Shown here piece by piece: positions 11,430-22,271 of a DNA stretch of 64,000 nt; position 1 is the stretch's first letter, and each line of letters opens with the position of its first letter. The translations under genes and the position numbers were made by a program. This DNA is from Chrysoperla carnea (Eukaryota; Arthropoda; Insecta; Neuroptera; Chrysopidae): assembly GCF_905475395.1 (NCBI RefSeq), contig NC_058338.1, positions 94,783,435-94,847,434 of the forward strand, in the 5' to 3' direction. The notes beneath the pieces are model-generated. The model ran no database searches, was not told the origin of the DNA, and saw only the letters and a program-made list of their open reading frames with translations.

Positions 11430-11962
11430 TCTAAATCAAAATCAATTCTGCAAATTTTAGAGGGGATCCCCCGATTATTTAAATAAATAAATAACTTCAA
11501 AAGTAGGTATAGTTAATATTAGTTTTATGGGAAAACGATATTTGGATGACATGTTTTCAAAACTAGTCGGTGGAAATTTAAAAAAAATATATATTGTTGT
11601 GCCCGACTAATTAAGGATGTATAAGCACGGTAGTGGGGACACAAATTTAAAAAAATATATTTTTTCAATTTTGATGGTGAACTATGTTATAGCTAACTTG
11701 ACAATATTTGACGAAAAGTAAGAATACAATTTTTCGATATCTGGAGTAATTTTCAAAATATCGAAAATTGAAAATTTTGTTTAATTATTTTGCTTTCAAT
11801 ATTACGAAAACTAGGGCAGATATCGAAAAATTGTATTCTTATTTTTTGTCTACATTCATGAAGTTTTAACAAAATTTATCATCAAAGTTGAAAATAAGGT
11901 ACAAATAATTTCAACCACAAGTCTAATCTTGCTTTGACGCTTGTATCTACTACCTTAAAACA
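11430..11962 (-). repeat. Family C repeat, diverged
   Basis: Inverted relative to the copy at 9162. AATCAATTCTGCAAATTTTA, TTAAATAAATAAATAACTTC, AATTAAGGATGTATAAGCAC, CGAAAAATTGTATTCTTATT and TCTACTACCTTAAAA occur in order. Confidence 0.65.
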
Positions 11963-12436
11963 TAAATAATTTTTATTTTTCAAATGGTATGGCACTTTTG
12001 TTATCTTCAAATAATTTTATCTATTTTCGAATCATGAATTTTTCAGACTGTTTCAATTATCTACAGTTTTTAACAGAAATTGTGAAAATTTCTCTCATCT
12101 AGAGACTAAAGATGTAAGCAAAAAACTATTACCTTCGAAAATTTTCGGGCTCATTCGTGAACTTTCGTTTGTTTAAGGATATTCGACTCTGTACGGTATA
12201 AATAGTTAAAATTTCATATTATTTAATTGTGTAATAATTTTAATGATAATAAATAAATATTAATTAATTTTAACAATAATTTTAATGCAGATGAAGTTAC
12301 TTTTTTATGATTTATTTATATTTTAATTTTTATTGAAAGGATTCTTACTGGTACATAACCTATAAGTATATTTATTTCTTATAAAAAGTCGTCAATTTTA
12401 CCTGAACATAATTTATTGCTAAAAATAATCGTTAAA
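11963..12436. other. No recognisable feature
   Basis: AT-rich, nothing supported. Confidence 0.45.
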
Positions 12437-12988
12437 ACAAGTGAAAATAAACAATTGACTGAGTTAGTTGTTGAAATACCATGCATAGTCAGTGTTGATT
12501 TCTTTATCAAATTACACATATAAACATGTGACACATACATAACTGTTAATCAAATATAGTACATATTATAAAATTTCCGTCTAATTGGCGCCCTCACGAG
12601 TAAACAGAGATGTTTACGAAAAAAAGTTTCAAACAAAAGTTGTTTAATTTTTGATAAGGAACATTTTTTACATTTAAACTTTTGTTCTATCTCTAACGGT
12701 TTACAAGATGGGTCCTACGGACCCAAGACCCAATGATGACCTATGATGCTCATTTACGAACTTGACCTCACTTTTTACGTCCTGAGTACGCTGTAAAATT
12801 TCAGCTCGATATCTTTTTTCGTTTTTGAGTTATCGTGTCCACAGACGGACGGACAACCGGAAATGAACTAATTAGGTGATTTTATGAACAACTATGACAA
12901 AATTTTTTCCTAGCATCATTATTTTTAAACGTTACAAACTTGGACCTAAACTTAATGTACTATGTATATTTCATATATACATGGTATA
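12437..12988 (+). repeat. Family A repeat, full-length copy
   Basis: ACAAGTGAAAATAAACAATT to TATACATGGTATAA. It retains the small inverted pair GGGTCCTACGGACCC near 12710, seen in several copies. Confidence 0.85.
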
Positions 12989-13139
12989 AAAATTTGTCTA
13001 TGGATAAAATTAAATGGATTTACGTTCGATCTAAGTAAGATTAATATTATTATATTATTATTAAAGTTTATGTCGTCAATTATTTAATTTTTTTTAAGAG
13101 AACACTTTTAAAATTTTTACTTTACTTAGTTTAGACTCA

Positions 13140-13670
13140 GAGTCAATTTTATTTCAGAATATACAGAGTGACTTATTCAAAGCGTTTTACATAAAAAAAT
13201 GTAAAAACACAATTCATCACTGCGGTTTCGGTGGTATAGATATTAAAATAGCTTGTTGTGAAATTTTTTCTATCCCACCTTAAAAAGTTCTTTGGATCAT
13301 TCAGATCAAAATCTCTCACGGCCATAAAAAATTTTTACGAGTATTTTTCAAGCTACGGGTGATCAAAGCTACACATACATTATAGTTATATAGTCTGTAG
13401 CTTGAAAACTACTCGTTGGTAAAAGTTTGTGGCCGTGAGAGCTTTTGATCAGAAAGATCCAAAGAACATTTTTGGGGCGGTTTAAAAAAGTTTTCCAGAA
13501 AGCCATTTTTCTAATCATATACTATTTTATTATTCGTAGCTTTAATCGACCGTAGCTCGAAAACTACTCGTTAAAAAAATTTGTAGCCATGGGAGATTTT
13601 GATCAGACTGATCTATAGAACATTTTAGGTTGAATTAGAAATAGTTTCACAGAAAGCCATTTTCCAATCT
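13140..13670. repeat. Repeated and inverted TAGCTTGAAAACTACTCG units
   Basis: GTAGCTTGAAAACTACTCGT (13402) and GTAGCTCGAAAACTACTCGT (13552) are direct copies about 150 bp apart, each followed by GTGGCCGTGAGAG- or GTAGCCATGGGAG-type sequence and TTTTGATCAGA. An inverted relative precedes them at 13300-13375. Old tandem and inverted repeat, no gene. Confidence 0.55.
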
Positions 13671-14029
13671 AATATTGTGGGATCCAATACTCTCCGTGTT
13701 AATAATTCGAAAATTAATTAATTTAAATACAAAAATTTAGAATTTTCTGACACTATGCCCATAGAAAAAAAACAACTACCTAAAGTTTTATATAATTTTC
13801 CAGTAACCTCCCGTTATAATATGTATGCCTGATATGATACATCCAAGATTTATTCGTATCGCTCATAAGACTCAGATCACGATGTATGTTGTAATTGAAT
13901 TGAGTGTTATACAGATGTCGTCCTATCTAAACTCAACTATTTACGTATTCACCGATCTATATACATTTTAGGGTTCAGTATACTAAAATCATGCATCAAT
14001 TTTTATTATCTTACGTTAACCACGACTGA
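13671..14029. other. No recognisable feature
   Basis: No coding or repeat evidence. Confidence 0.4.
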
Positions 14030-14470
14030 TTTAAGGATGTACGAACATCAAGGCAAATTTAATTAAAATTTTTTTTAATATGAAGTCTAAATTAATTCTG
14101 AATATTTTAGGTTGCGAGGGGAGGGGTTATTTTATTTAAATAAATAAATGATATATACAAATATTTTGGAAATTTTCAAAATATCGAAAATTGAAAATTT
14201 TGTTTAATTATTTAGCTTTCAATAGTTCGAACACCAATAAAGCAGATTTCGAAAAAAATTTGAACTGAACCGATTTTTAGGGTCATGGGATATTTTTAAG
14301 TAGTTCCGTGTACGGAACCCTAACAAAACTAACGAAACTCGCACTTGAAACATAGCTACGAACATTTTTCATTAAATTACCTTTCAAACGAAAAAAAATC
14401 AAAATCATCCGTTTAGGCGCTATGATGCTACAGACAGACAGACATAGTGGTCAAACTTATAACATTCCTT
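14030..14470. repeat. Fragments of families C and G joined
   Basis: TTAAGGATGTACGAACATCA opens a truncated family C piece (to about 14255). It is followed by an inverted family G segment with GTACGGAACCCTAAC, CCGTTTAGGCGCTATGATG and ACAGACAGACAGACATAGTG. Confidence 0.6.
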
Positions 14471-14472
14471 TT

Positions 14473-14876
14473 TATACCATGTATATATGAAATATACATA
14501 GTATATTAAGTTTAGTCCCAAGTTTGTAACGCTTAAAAATAATGATACTAGGAAAAAAAATTTATCATAGGTGATCGTAAAATCACCTAATTAGTCCATT
14601 TTCTTGTAAACCGTTAGAGATAGAACAAAAGTTTAAATGTAAAAAATGTTCCTTATCAAAAATTAAACAACTTTTGTTTGAAACATTTTTGCGTAAACAT
14701 CACTGTTTATCCGTGAGGGCGCCAATTAGGCGGAAATTTTATAATATGTACTTACTATACTTGATTATTAGTTATGTATGTGTCACATGTTTGTATGTGT
14801 TATGTGATAAAGAAATCAACACTTACTATGCATGGTATTCAACAATTAACTCAGTCAATTGTTTGTTTTCACTTGT
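14473..14876 (-). repeat. Family A repeat with internal deletion
   Basis: TATACCATGTATATATGAA to GTTTGTTTTCACTTGT. At about 14604 it jumps from TAGTCCATTTTC straight to TTGTAAACCGTTAGAGATAG, so roughly 130-150 bp of the family consensus is missing. Confidence 0.75.
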
Positions 14877-15429
14877 TATTTTTGTTTCGAGGGTTAAAAA
14901 CGATAATTATGGAACCACTATGCGACCGTATATTCACACACTTAACAAAAAAAACATATTCCATACATTTTAAAGAAGTCTGCTTTTTCTCTTAAGTAGT
15001 TTTTTTTTTTTTTTGTTCTTCTGTTATTAAAACACATCACATCAAATAATTATTTAGAATTAAAAAAAAAAAAAAAAAAATGCGCACAAATAACTTTGTT
15101 TTGTCGTCATCATACACAGAGAAATACAAAACCACTTCCGGTTTATACAATTCAAACGATTATTATTTATTATTTATAAACATTATAAACAATAATAATC
15201 GATAAATACGAACCTGTATAAGAAATACGTTTCCTATTTACAAAAAATAATGTTGGAACGTAATGAGAAAACTTTCTAATATAAAATAAATATTGTAAAA
15301 ATACATTTTCACGTATTTAGTACAAATAATAATGATAGAGAACGATCTATTTATGTTTATGCCTTAAATGGTTTCAAAATAAAAAAACAGTAATTTTTAC
15401 AATTTTCTTAAAAGACAAATTTTTTTTTA
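14877..15429. other. No recognisable feature
   Basis: AT-rich with T- and A-runs at 14999-15015 and 15061-15080. No gene. Confidence 0.45.
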
Positions 15430-16340
15430 AATCATGAACATTTTTGTTTCAGCATTTGAAGATTGGGGTATTTTGGGTCGAATTTTTACGTTATCTCGAA
15501 AATAACTCGACCAGACTTTAAATGAACCCGATTTTTTAATTTTGTAAGGTCAAAATTGGCAAGAAAAAATTTTCCTGGATTTGTTCCAATCTTCCTAAGA
15601 AAAAATCGAGAAACCATGAAAATTTATTTGTTTCGGAATTTGATAAAACTCGATTTATAAGGTAATTATGATGCAAAAAATTCAAAAGTCATCATTTGGC
15701 GATTAGTTGGGTATTTTTCGAGTAAAACGACTTCTCAGATCGATTTTTTACATTATCTCGAAAATTACTCGCCTAAAAGTTAAGTAAACATGATTTATGA
15801 ATTTATTGAGTCAAAATTACCTTAAATTTAAAATCGAAGTCTTATTAAAATCGAAGACAAAAAATTTTTATCGATTTTTTGCAATTTTCCTATTGAACAC
15901 CCCTTAGAAAAAATCATGAACATTTTTTTGTTTCAGAATTTGCTAAAACTAGGTTTATAAGACAAATTTGACCCAAATAAATTTAAAAATCGAGTTCAGT
16001 TGACGATTGGTTGTATAGTTTATGAGAAAAAAGGCTTTAAGGATCTATTTTTGATCTTATCTCCAAAACTAGTCCTCCTAACTTTAAATTAACCCAATTT
16101 TTAATTTTTTGGGTTAAAATTACCTAATGTAATCATTTTTTTCCAAGTTGGTCTCATTTATAGAAAAAATCATGAAAATTTGATTCGGAATATGATCAAA
16201 CTCGGATTATAAGAAAAATTTGACCCAAAAATTTAGTTCATTCAACGACTGGATAAGTAGGTATTTTCTATGGTATCGCTCGAAATCATATACGAGTTTA
16301 AATATTTTGGAGAGATTTTCGACAAATATCTCAAAAGTTC
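15430..16340. repeat. Family I degenerate tandem array
   Basis: AATCATGAACATTTTTGTTTC-like starts at 15433, 15615, 15914 and 16168. Each is followed by TTTGATAAAACTCG-like, GACGATTGG-like, ATCTCGAAAATTACTCG-like and TTAAATGAACCCGATTTTT-like blocks, giving diverged units of roughly 180-300 bp. Relatives at 36440-36760 and 44450-44860. Confidence 0.55.
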
Positions 16341-16795
16341 GACAATATTTTTAAAACCCCTCCCGTCGTTGTTAAATGTACTAGATTTTTATAAATTGAT
16401 GAACTGACTCCTTTAAAATACTTTAGAATTATTTAAAACAAACCCGTTTCCATTTAAAGTCATTAATCTTTTAAACATTTAGATAATAAGATTGGACATC
16501 ACCTTTGCCTCCTGCTCCACCCCTCTTCTAATAATTCATAAAACACCTCAAATATTGAATTAAAGTTATTTTTAGTATAAATAATCAACAAATAAATTAA
16601 ATACCGTTTAAATAAACAACTTATAACGATAGTTATTAAATTGTATAAGTAGCTAGAATACCGCAAGTGGGATAGTGTATAATAATAATTATAGAGCCAC
16701 AAGAAATATACTAAGGGAAAACGTACAAAAGATTAACCGAATATTTTGATTAATGAAATAGTGTGATATCAAAGGCTAATCGATTTTTGAATAAG
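16341..16795. other. No recognisable feature
   Basis: AT-rich. The open frames are low-complexity and not convincing. Confidence 0.4.
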
Positions 16796-18403
16796 TACAC
16801 TGAAAAAAATTAAAATAATCCCTGAAAATACTTAAAATACTACTGAAATAATTAAAATAATAAGTTGGCCGTTTCTTATTGAAATAAAATTAAAATACTT
16901 TGAAACAATTTCCTAATGATTGGAAAAAGTACAACTAAATATTTGTATTTACAACAGGGTTCGAGGATATATATCAATGGATATATATCATGATATATAT
17001 CACGTTAATTTTTATGACATATATCAACACAAAAAATGATTTTAAAAAATTTAATATTATTTAGTAATTTTTGGCGTTTGTTACCATATTTCTACTTCTC
17101 AAATTTTGATGGCATTGGAGTAGAGTTAAAACCTACTAATACTAAGCTTAAATCGTGTCGTGTCAGAAAAAGTTCGTTACTAAAGAGTAAGTTTAAGTAA
17201 GATTTAGAATAGGAAGATGATCTAGCTTTATCTTCCTTACAGTCAAACCAAGCACAATTATGAAACATTTTTTTTTTTAATTTGATAATTAACAGTTTAT
17301 TACGAATGACTGATGACTGATTTGATAATTAAAAGACTGGTTATACTCTAGAGTTGTTATTTGTAATGTTTATTGTTTTGTTGCCTAAGTGTAGCTATGA
17401 CCATTGACTGATAACAATTTATAAAATAGTTTTTTGTTTTAAAATTGCTTTTTATTTATAAAAATTTTATTATTTTTAATTGATTTTGCCTGATCTAGAA
17501 GAATATTTTATGTTTTGATTTCATTTGTCTGATTTGAAGTGCCTAAGTTAATAAAACCTTTAAAACATTTTAGTTTTTTTTTAAATATCAAAATTTTGAT
17601 ATATATCGGATATATATCAAAAATATCCGATATTTTGATATTTATAATAAATATCGGATATTTTTGAACTCTGATTTACAATAGAATGGGATTGAATTTA
17701 AAATATGAATTCATTGATACAAAATCACTGAGCTTAAACAAACAGAATCATTACTTCTATGAAAGATATTGATTTTATTTTAAAGTCATGCATTTTATTG
17801 ATGGAACTAAAATTGTACTAAGTGGGAATATATAATCGTGTAAATAAAGTGAATTGACGAGTTAAAAGAAAATTTTTTTGTGTTTACTTTAAATATAAGA
17901 TTTGATCACTACGAGCACCTACCTGTCATCTCTAGCTAATGTACGATTGTGTTTACTACATGAAGATTGCTGTTACTAATTTACAGTGAGTTTGAAATAA
18001 ACTTATTGACCATTTTAAAAATATATAACAGTGATGGACCTAAAAAAAAGCATTAGTAATTCATAGGTCGCTGGTTCACGTCCACCTCGAAGAAATCTAT
18101 TTATTTTTTTTAAATAAACCTAATAAACCTGCTCATGTGATTGTGTCAATCACATAAGTATTTTGTTACAATATTTAAAAGTCGTAGAACCAATCAAAAG
18201 AAGATTGTTTAAAACTATGTTGCATTTCAAAAGAAAAATATTTGAAATTTGTCACAGTATATAACATTCATACAAACAACTCATGCACTTGTGTCAATTT
18301 CACCACTCAACACCGTACGGTAGTTCCTATTCGCCATATTTGATCTCGCGATGAGGTTGAGACGATCTCATATCGGTTGATATTAAGAATTTTTTTCAGT
18401 GTA
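16796..18403. mobile_element. TA-flanked element with 14-bp TIRs, split by a hAT insertion
   Basis: CACTGAAAAAAATT (16798-16811) is repeated exactly inverted at 18388-18401. TA lies immediately outside both ends (16796-16797 and 18402-18403). TA duplication with short inverted ends fits Tc1/mariner-type or similar MITE ends. The motif is A-rich, so chance is possible. The hAT element at 16955-17673 sits inside. Confidence 0.5.
16947..17681. mobile_element. Non-autonomous hAT element with 8-bp TSD
   Basis: The element is 16955-17673, starting CAGGGTTCGAGG and ending TTTTTGAACTCTG, with an exact 8-bp duplication ATTTACAA on both sides (16947-16954 and 17674-17681). The 8-bp duplication and CAGRGTTC ends are typical of hAT transposons. 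Subterminal GATATATATC and CGATATTT blocks fill both ends. The core has no transposase frame. Confidence 0.85.
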
Positions 18404-19129
18404 GTTGTACGTAGCTTGACTTTATTACCAGCCTCCCCTGACGTAGTTCTGCGTAGCTTTTGAACTAGTCACCTTCCTGACTAGTTCTCGTAATTTATGG
18501 ATACTCCTTAATCAGTTTCAGTATTTACGGTGATTTAAGAAGTTTGATCGCAATCTCACTTGTGGTACTCTAACTCATTTCCGTTGAATAATTATACATA
18601 TTTCATTTAATTCATTGAGACAGACAGTCAAGCAGTCATTATGTCTGTCTGTTTGTCATGATTCAATTAACAAACAATTAAAGTACATTATTGTTTTTAA
18701 TATTTAAATATGTGTGGAGTTTTATGGAATTTGCACACATTCTAAGAAAAATTTATTCTTTAATTATTTAAAGAAAACTTATGAAAAATTACTACCTTAA
18801 TTAACTCATTATTTAATGTATTGAATTGTCATGAATATCCTATGTCCAAAATGAACTAATTTTTATGAACTGTCAAAATAAAATAACCTCAAAGATTCAA
18901 AAACTTGAAAATACTGTAGGAAATGAAGCATTTTACCCAAGGAAAAACTCCGCGCCAGTAGATTTTTATGGAGCCGATGGAAAATATTTGTCTAAGTGTA
19001 TTTAACAAAAATCATATTCATGCGACATGTACATTTTTGATTTACGCCTATAGAGTGGGACAGAAGTAAAACTCAACTTCCGGACGTCACGAAAATGTAA
19101 AAAAACTATTGGATTTTCTAATTTTTATA
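18404..19129. other. No recognisable feature
   Basis: Mixed AT-rich sequence, nothing supported. Confidence 0.4.
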
Positions 19130-19437
19130 CCCTGTATATATGCAATATATTGTGTGTCCCCGGATAGAGTTAACTATACTTGTAAATTTTCTTATTTTGC
19201 ATTTTAAGAAAAAAATTCATTCTTTATAAGAAGTTTTGCTTATTCTGAAAAGTATTTAGGCATATTTAAAACTTCTTAATAATGTACAGGGTAGCCAAAA
19301 ATTTGGTATCACTATTTTTATTTTTGGTAAACTACCCTTCTATTTGATAAGTTAATTTTATAAATGTTACTAAAAAAGTTACTTGCAATTAACAATTATG
19401 ACTCTTTACAAAATATCAAGAAGATCCGTGTACTTTT
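19130..19437 (-). repeat. Family E repeat fragment
   Basis: Inverted relative to 5480-5760: GTGTCCCCGGATAG, TATACTTGTAAATTTTC, AAACTTCTTAATAATGTACA, GGTAAACTACCCTTCTA and ATTATGACTCTTTACAAAAT. It is joined directly to a family A copy. Confidence 0.65.
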
Positions 19438-19968
19438 AACTGTTGAAATACCATGCATAGTCAGTGTTGATTTCTTTATCACATTACACATACAAACATG
19501 TGACACATACATAACTGATAATCAAGTATAATACATATTATAAAATTTCCGCCTAATTGGCGTCCTCACGGGTAAACAGTGATGTTTACGAAAAAATGTT
19601 TCAAACAAAAGTTGTTTAATTTTTGATAAGGAACATTTTTTACATTTATATTTTTGTTCTATCTCTAACGGTTTAGAAGATGGGTCTTACGGACCCAAGA
19701 CCCAATTGACCTATGATGCTCATTTACGAACTAGACCTCACTTTTTACGTCCTGAGTACGCTGTAAAAATTTCAGCTCGATATCTTTTTTCGTTTTTGAG
19801 TTATCATGTCCACAGACGGACGGACGGACGGGCAACTGGAAATGGACTAATTAGACGATTCTATGAACACCTATAGCAAAATTTTGTGCGTGGCATCAAT
19901 ATTTTTAAGCGTTACAAACTTGGGACTAAACTTAGTATACCTTGCATATTACATATATGCATGGTATA
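19438..19968 (+). repeat. Family A repeat, 5'-truncated
   Basis: Starts inside the family at TGTTGAAATACCATGCATAG and runs to GCATGGTATAAA. It contains GGGTCTTACGGACCC and GACGGACGGACGGACGG. Confidence 0.8.
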
Positions 19969-20439
19969 AAAAGAGAGGGGGGGGGCATAGTACCGTTTGT
20001 TTTTTCAACAGGTTTACCATATAATATTAATAATAAAACAATTAATTAATACAAATAATAATAATTATTATTAATATGTATTATTTACAAAATGTATTAT
20101 TTAATTAATAATACTAATAAATGTTTCCTTATACGGTGGTAAATGAACTGTAATTTATTATAAAATACCGACCACCGATTTAGTACCGTTTTATTATTTA
20201 TTTTTATTTATTTTTTTAAATATTTATACGAACTGACACGAACATATCAACAATAAATAAGTAACCAATTCATTAAGTTTATTATTAATAATAATAATAA
20301 TTATTATGTAATTAATATAAAAAGATTGGTGACTAGATGACCATAACATTTATCAAGGTTTTAAACAGAAATGCGTAAATATTAAATTGTTATGAATCAT
20401 TTTTTATAAGCACAGGTCAATTAAAATTATTAACACTTA
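19969..20439. other. No recognisable feature; AAT-rich
   Basis: A G-run (19975-19985), then TAATAATAAT-type low complexity. No gene. Confidence 0.45.
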
Positions 20440-20905
20440 TTTTAAGTTAGTACGAGCGACAAGACAATTTTAAATTTACGCTTGAAATTATATGTATCAT
20501 ATTTTCAACTTTGATGATGAATTTTATTATAACTTCATGAATGTTGACGAAAGATAAGGATAAAATTTTTCGATATCTTCCTTGATTTTTGAAATATCGA
20601 AAGCTAAATAATGAAACAAAATTTTCAATTATCGATATTTTGAAAATTACTCCAGACATGGTTTTAACTCTAATTCTAACAGTTCTTTTTAATTTTCACC
20701 GACAAGTTTTAGAGAAATCTGTGAAAACATATCATCCATCTACTGTTTTCCCATAAAACCAATGTTAAATATGTCTACTTTTGAAGTTATTTATTTATTT
20801 AAATAATCGGGCTCCCCTCCCTTAAATTTTCAAAATTGATTTAGACTTAGTCCAACTTCATAAAATTAAAAATAAAGCCTTTTATTCAAAATACACCCTT
20901 AAGTG
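20440..20905 (+). repeat. Family C repeat, diverged
   Basis: TTTAAGTTAGTACGAGCGAC, AACTTTGATGATGAATTTTA, TTTTTCGATATCTTCC, GTTATTTATTTATTTAAATA and ATTTTCAAAATTGATTTAGA in family order. The middle is deleted after ACTCCAGACATGG, which removes the internal inverted end copy. Confidence 0.65.
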
Positions 20906-21991
20906 AACAAGTGATGAATTACGAACGGTTGTTATGAGGCAAATTTTATTGAAACTACGTTCTTTATCGCAAAAAAAATCGTATTAATTAAATGTGTAAC
21001 AGTTTCAAAAAAATGTAAAACCGTAATCTAGGAAACTAAAACTTTTATCAGTCGAAAAAGCGACACCTATGCAATAATAATTAAAACTATACAATTAACT
21101 ATTAATTAAGTAACTCTGATATTTGGTTACTTCTTATTACTGTTCATAGATGGCATTTGATATAAAAATTTTGATATAAAAATGAATTTTATAATTTGTT
21201 TATATTTTTATAGTAATAATTTCTAAGAGAATGTCTAATTTTCCATAACTTGATAAACGAAAACTTTAAAAAAAATTTTTTAAATACAATTTTACTATCA
21301 TTCTTTCACTGTGCTTGATATTCAATAACATAAAATTTAGAATGAAAGGAACATAATTTCTATCGGGTTTCCCACGACACCTCTCGTTCTTTTTTAATGA
21401 CAAACTTTCCAAAAATTGAAAATCAATTATTAGAAATAACAGTACCTATTTACATTGGTTTTTAGTTTTTTTTTATGTGTTGAAGATATGTCATTGTATT
21501 GTCAACAAATAATTGTATTAAATATAATTGTAATTTTTTATTAATTTAAATAATTCAATAATAAAATAATTATGTTTAAACAGAATTGAACTTTTCACGA
21601 AATTAAAATCTCTAAATTCTTCTTTTTTTTTTATGTTGTTATCATGAACTGATCATAAAATGTCAACATAAACATTTCAGTGTTGTCAGACTTTATACGT
21701 CACAATTGTAACATTTTTTAAAATACATTAAAAGATATTTTTTAATAAAAAAAAATATATATATTTTCATTAACTTAATATTTAAAAAATTTGTTTATTT
21801 AAAGTTGGCAGTAGATACTTCATTCTGTGCATTTTGCATGGGACAGAATGAAAGGGTCAATCAGACCCCCTTCCTTCCATTTTCATAACAACCTTAAGAT
21901 AGTTTATGAACACATTATCCTAAAGACCCCTCAGCTTTAATAAAGACGTAAATAATTTTAAAAAATAGATCATAAAATAAGAGATCCTTAC
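20906..21991. other. Putative intron or 3' region of the PH gene; no feature
   Basis: AT-rich. This lies downstream of the last visible exon of the minus-strand PH-type gene, whose donor at 21991-21990 requires at least one further exon. I found no convincing acceptor followed by an in-phase coding stretch. Confidence 0.4.
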
Positions 21992-22271
21992 CTGAACCAT
22001 CATTCGATGCATGAGAATGTTCTTCACGTAAGGAGACAGCATCCTCTGATACATTTAAACCATTCGGAGGAGATGCTAAGAATTCATGATTATTCGATTT
22101 TGATTCATAATCATTTTCGGGTTCTTCAGGTAACGATGGTGTTTCTGGCCAATGTCGAATTGTACGACATCGTCCTCCACCACTTGTATTTGTTCCATTT
22201 CCTCCTATACCACTGCCGCAACATCCGTCTAAGCGAACGCGTGGTAAATCAACAAATAATGAATCACTTAT
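21992..22271 (-). CDS. PH-like gene, third exon
   Basis: TTTTTTTGCAG acceptor, 280 nt, donor TCAG|GTAAGG. It encodes ISDSLFVDLPRVRLDG, then CCGSGIGGNGTNTSGGG, RTIRHWPETPSLPEEPEND and a Ser/Asn/Glu-rich tail. The exon is markedly less AT-rich than its flanks. The plus-strand frame over it is a shadow. Confidence 0.75.

Noticed and set aside
18040..18100. tRNA-like B box (GGTTCACGTCC) near 18075
   Set aside because: No cloverleaf, A box or acceptor stem pairs could be built around it. At most a decayed SINE head.
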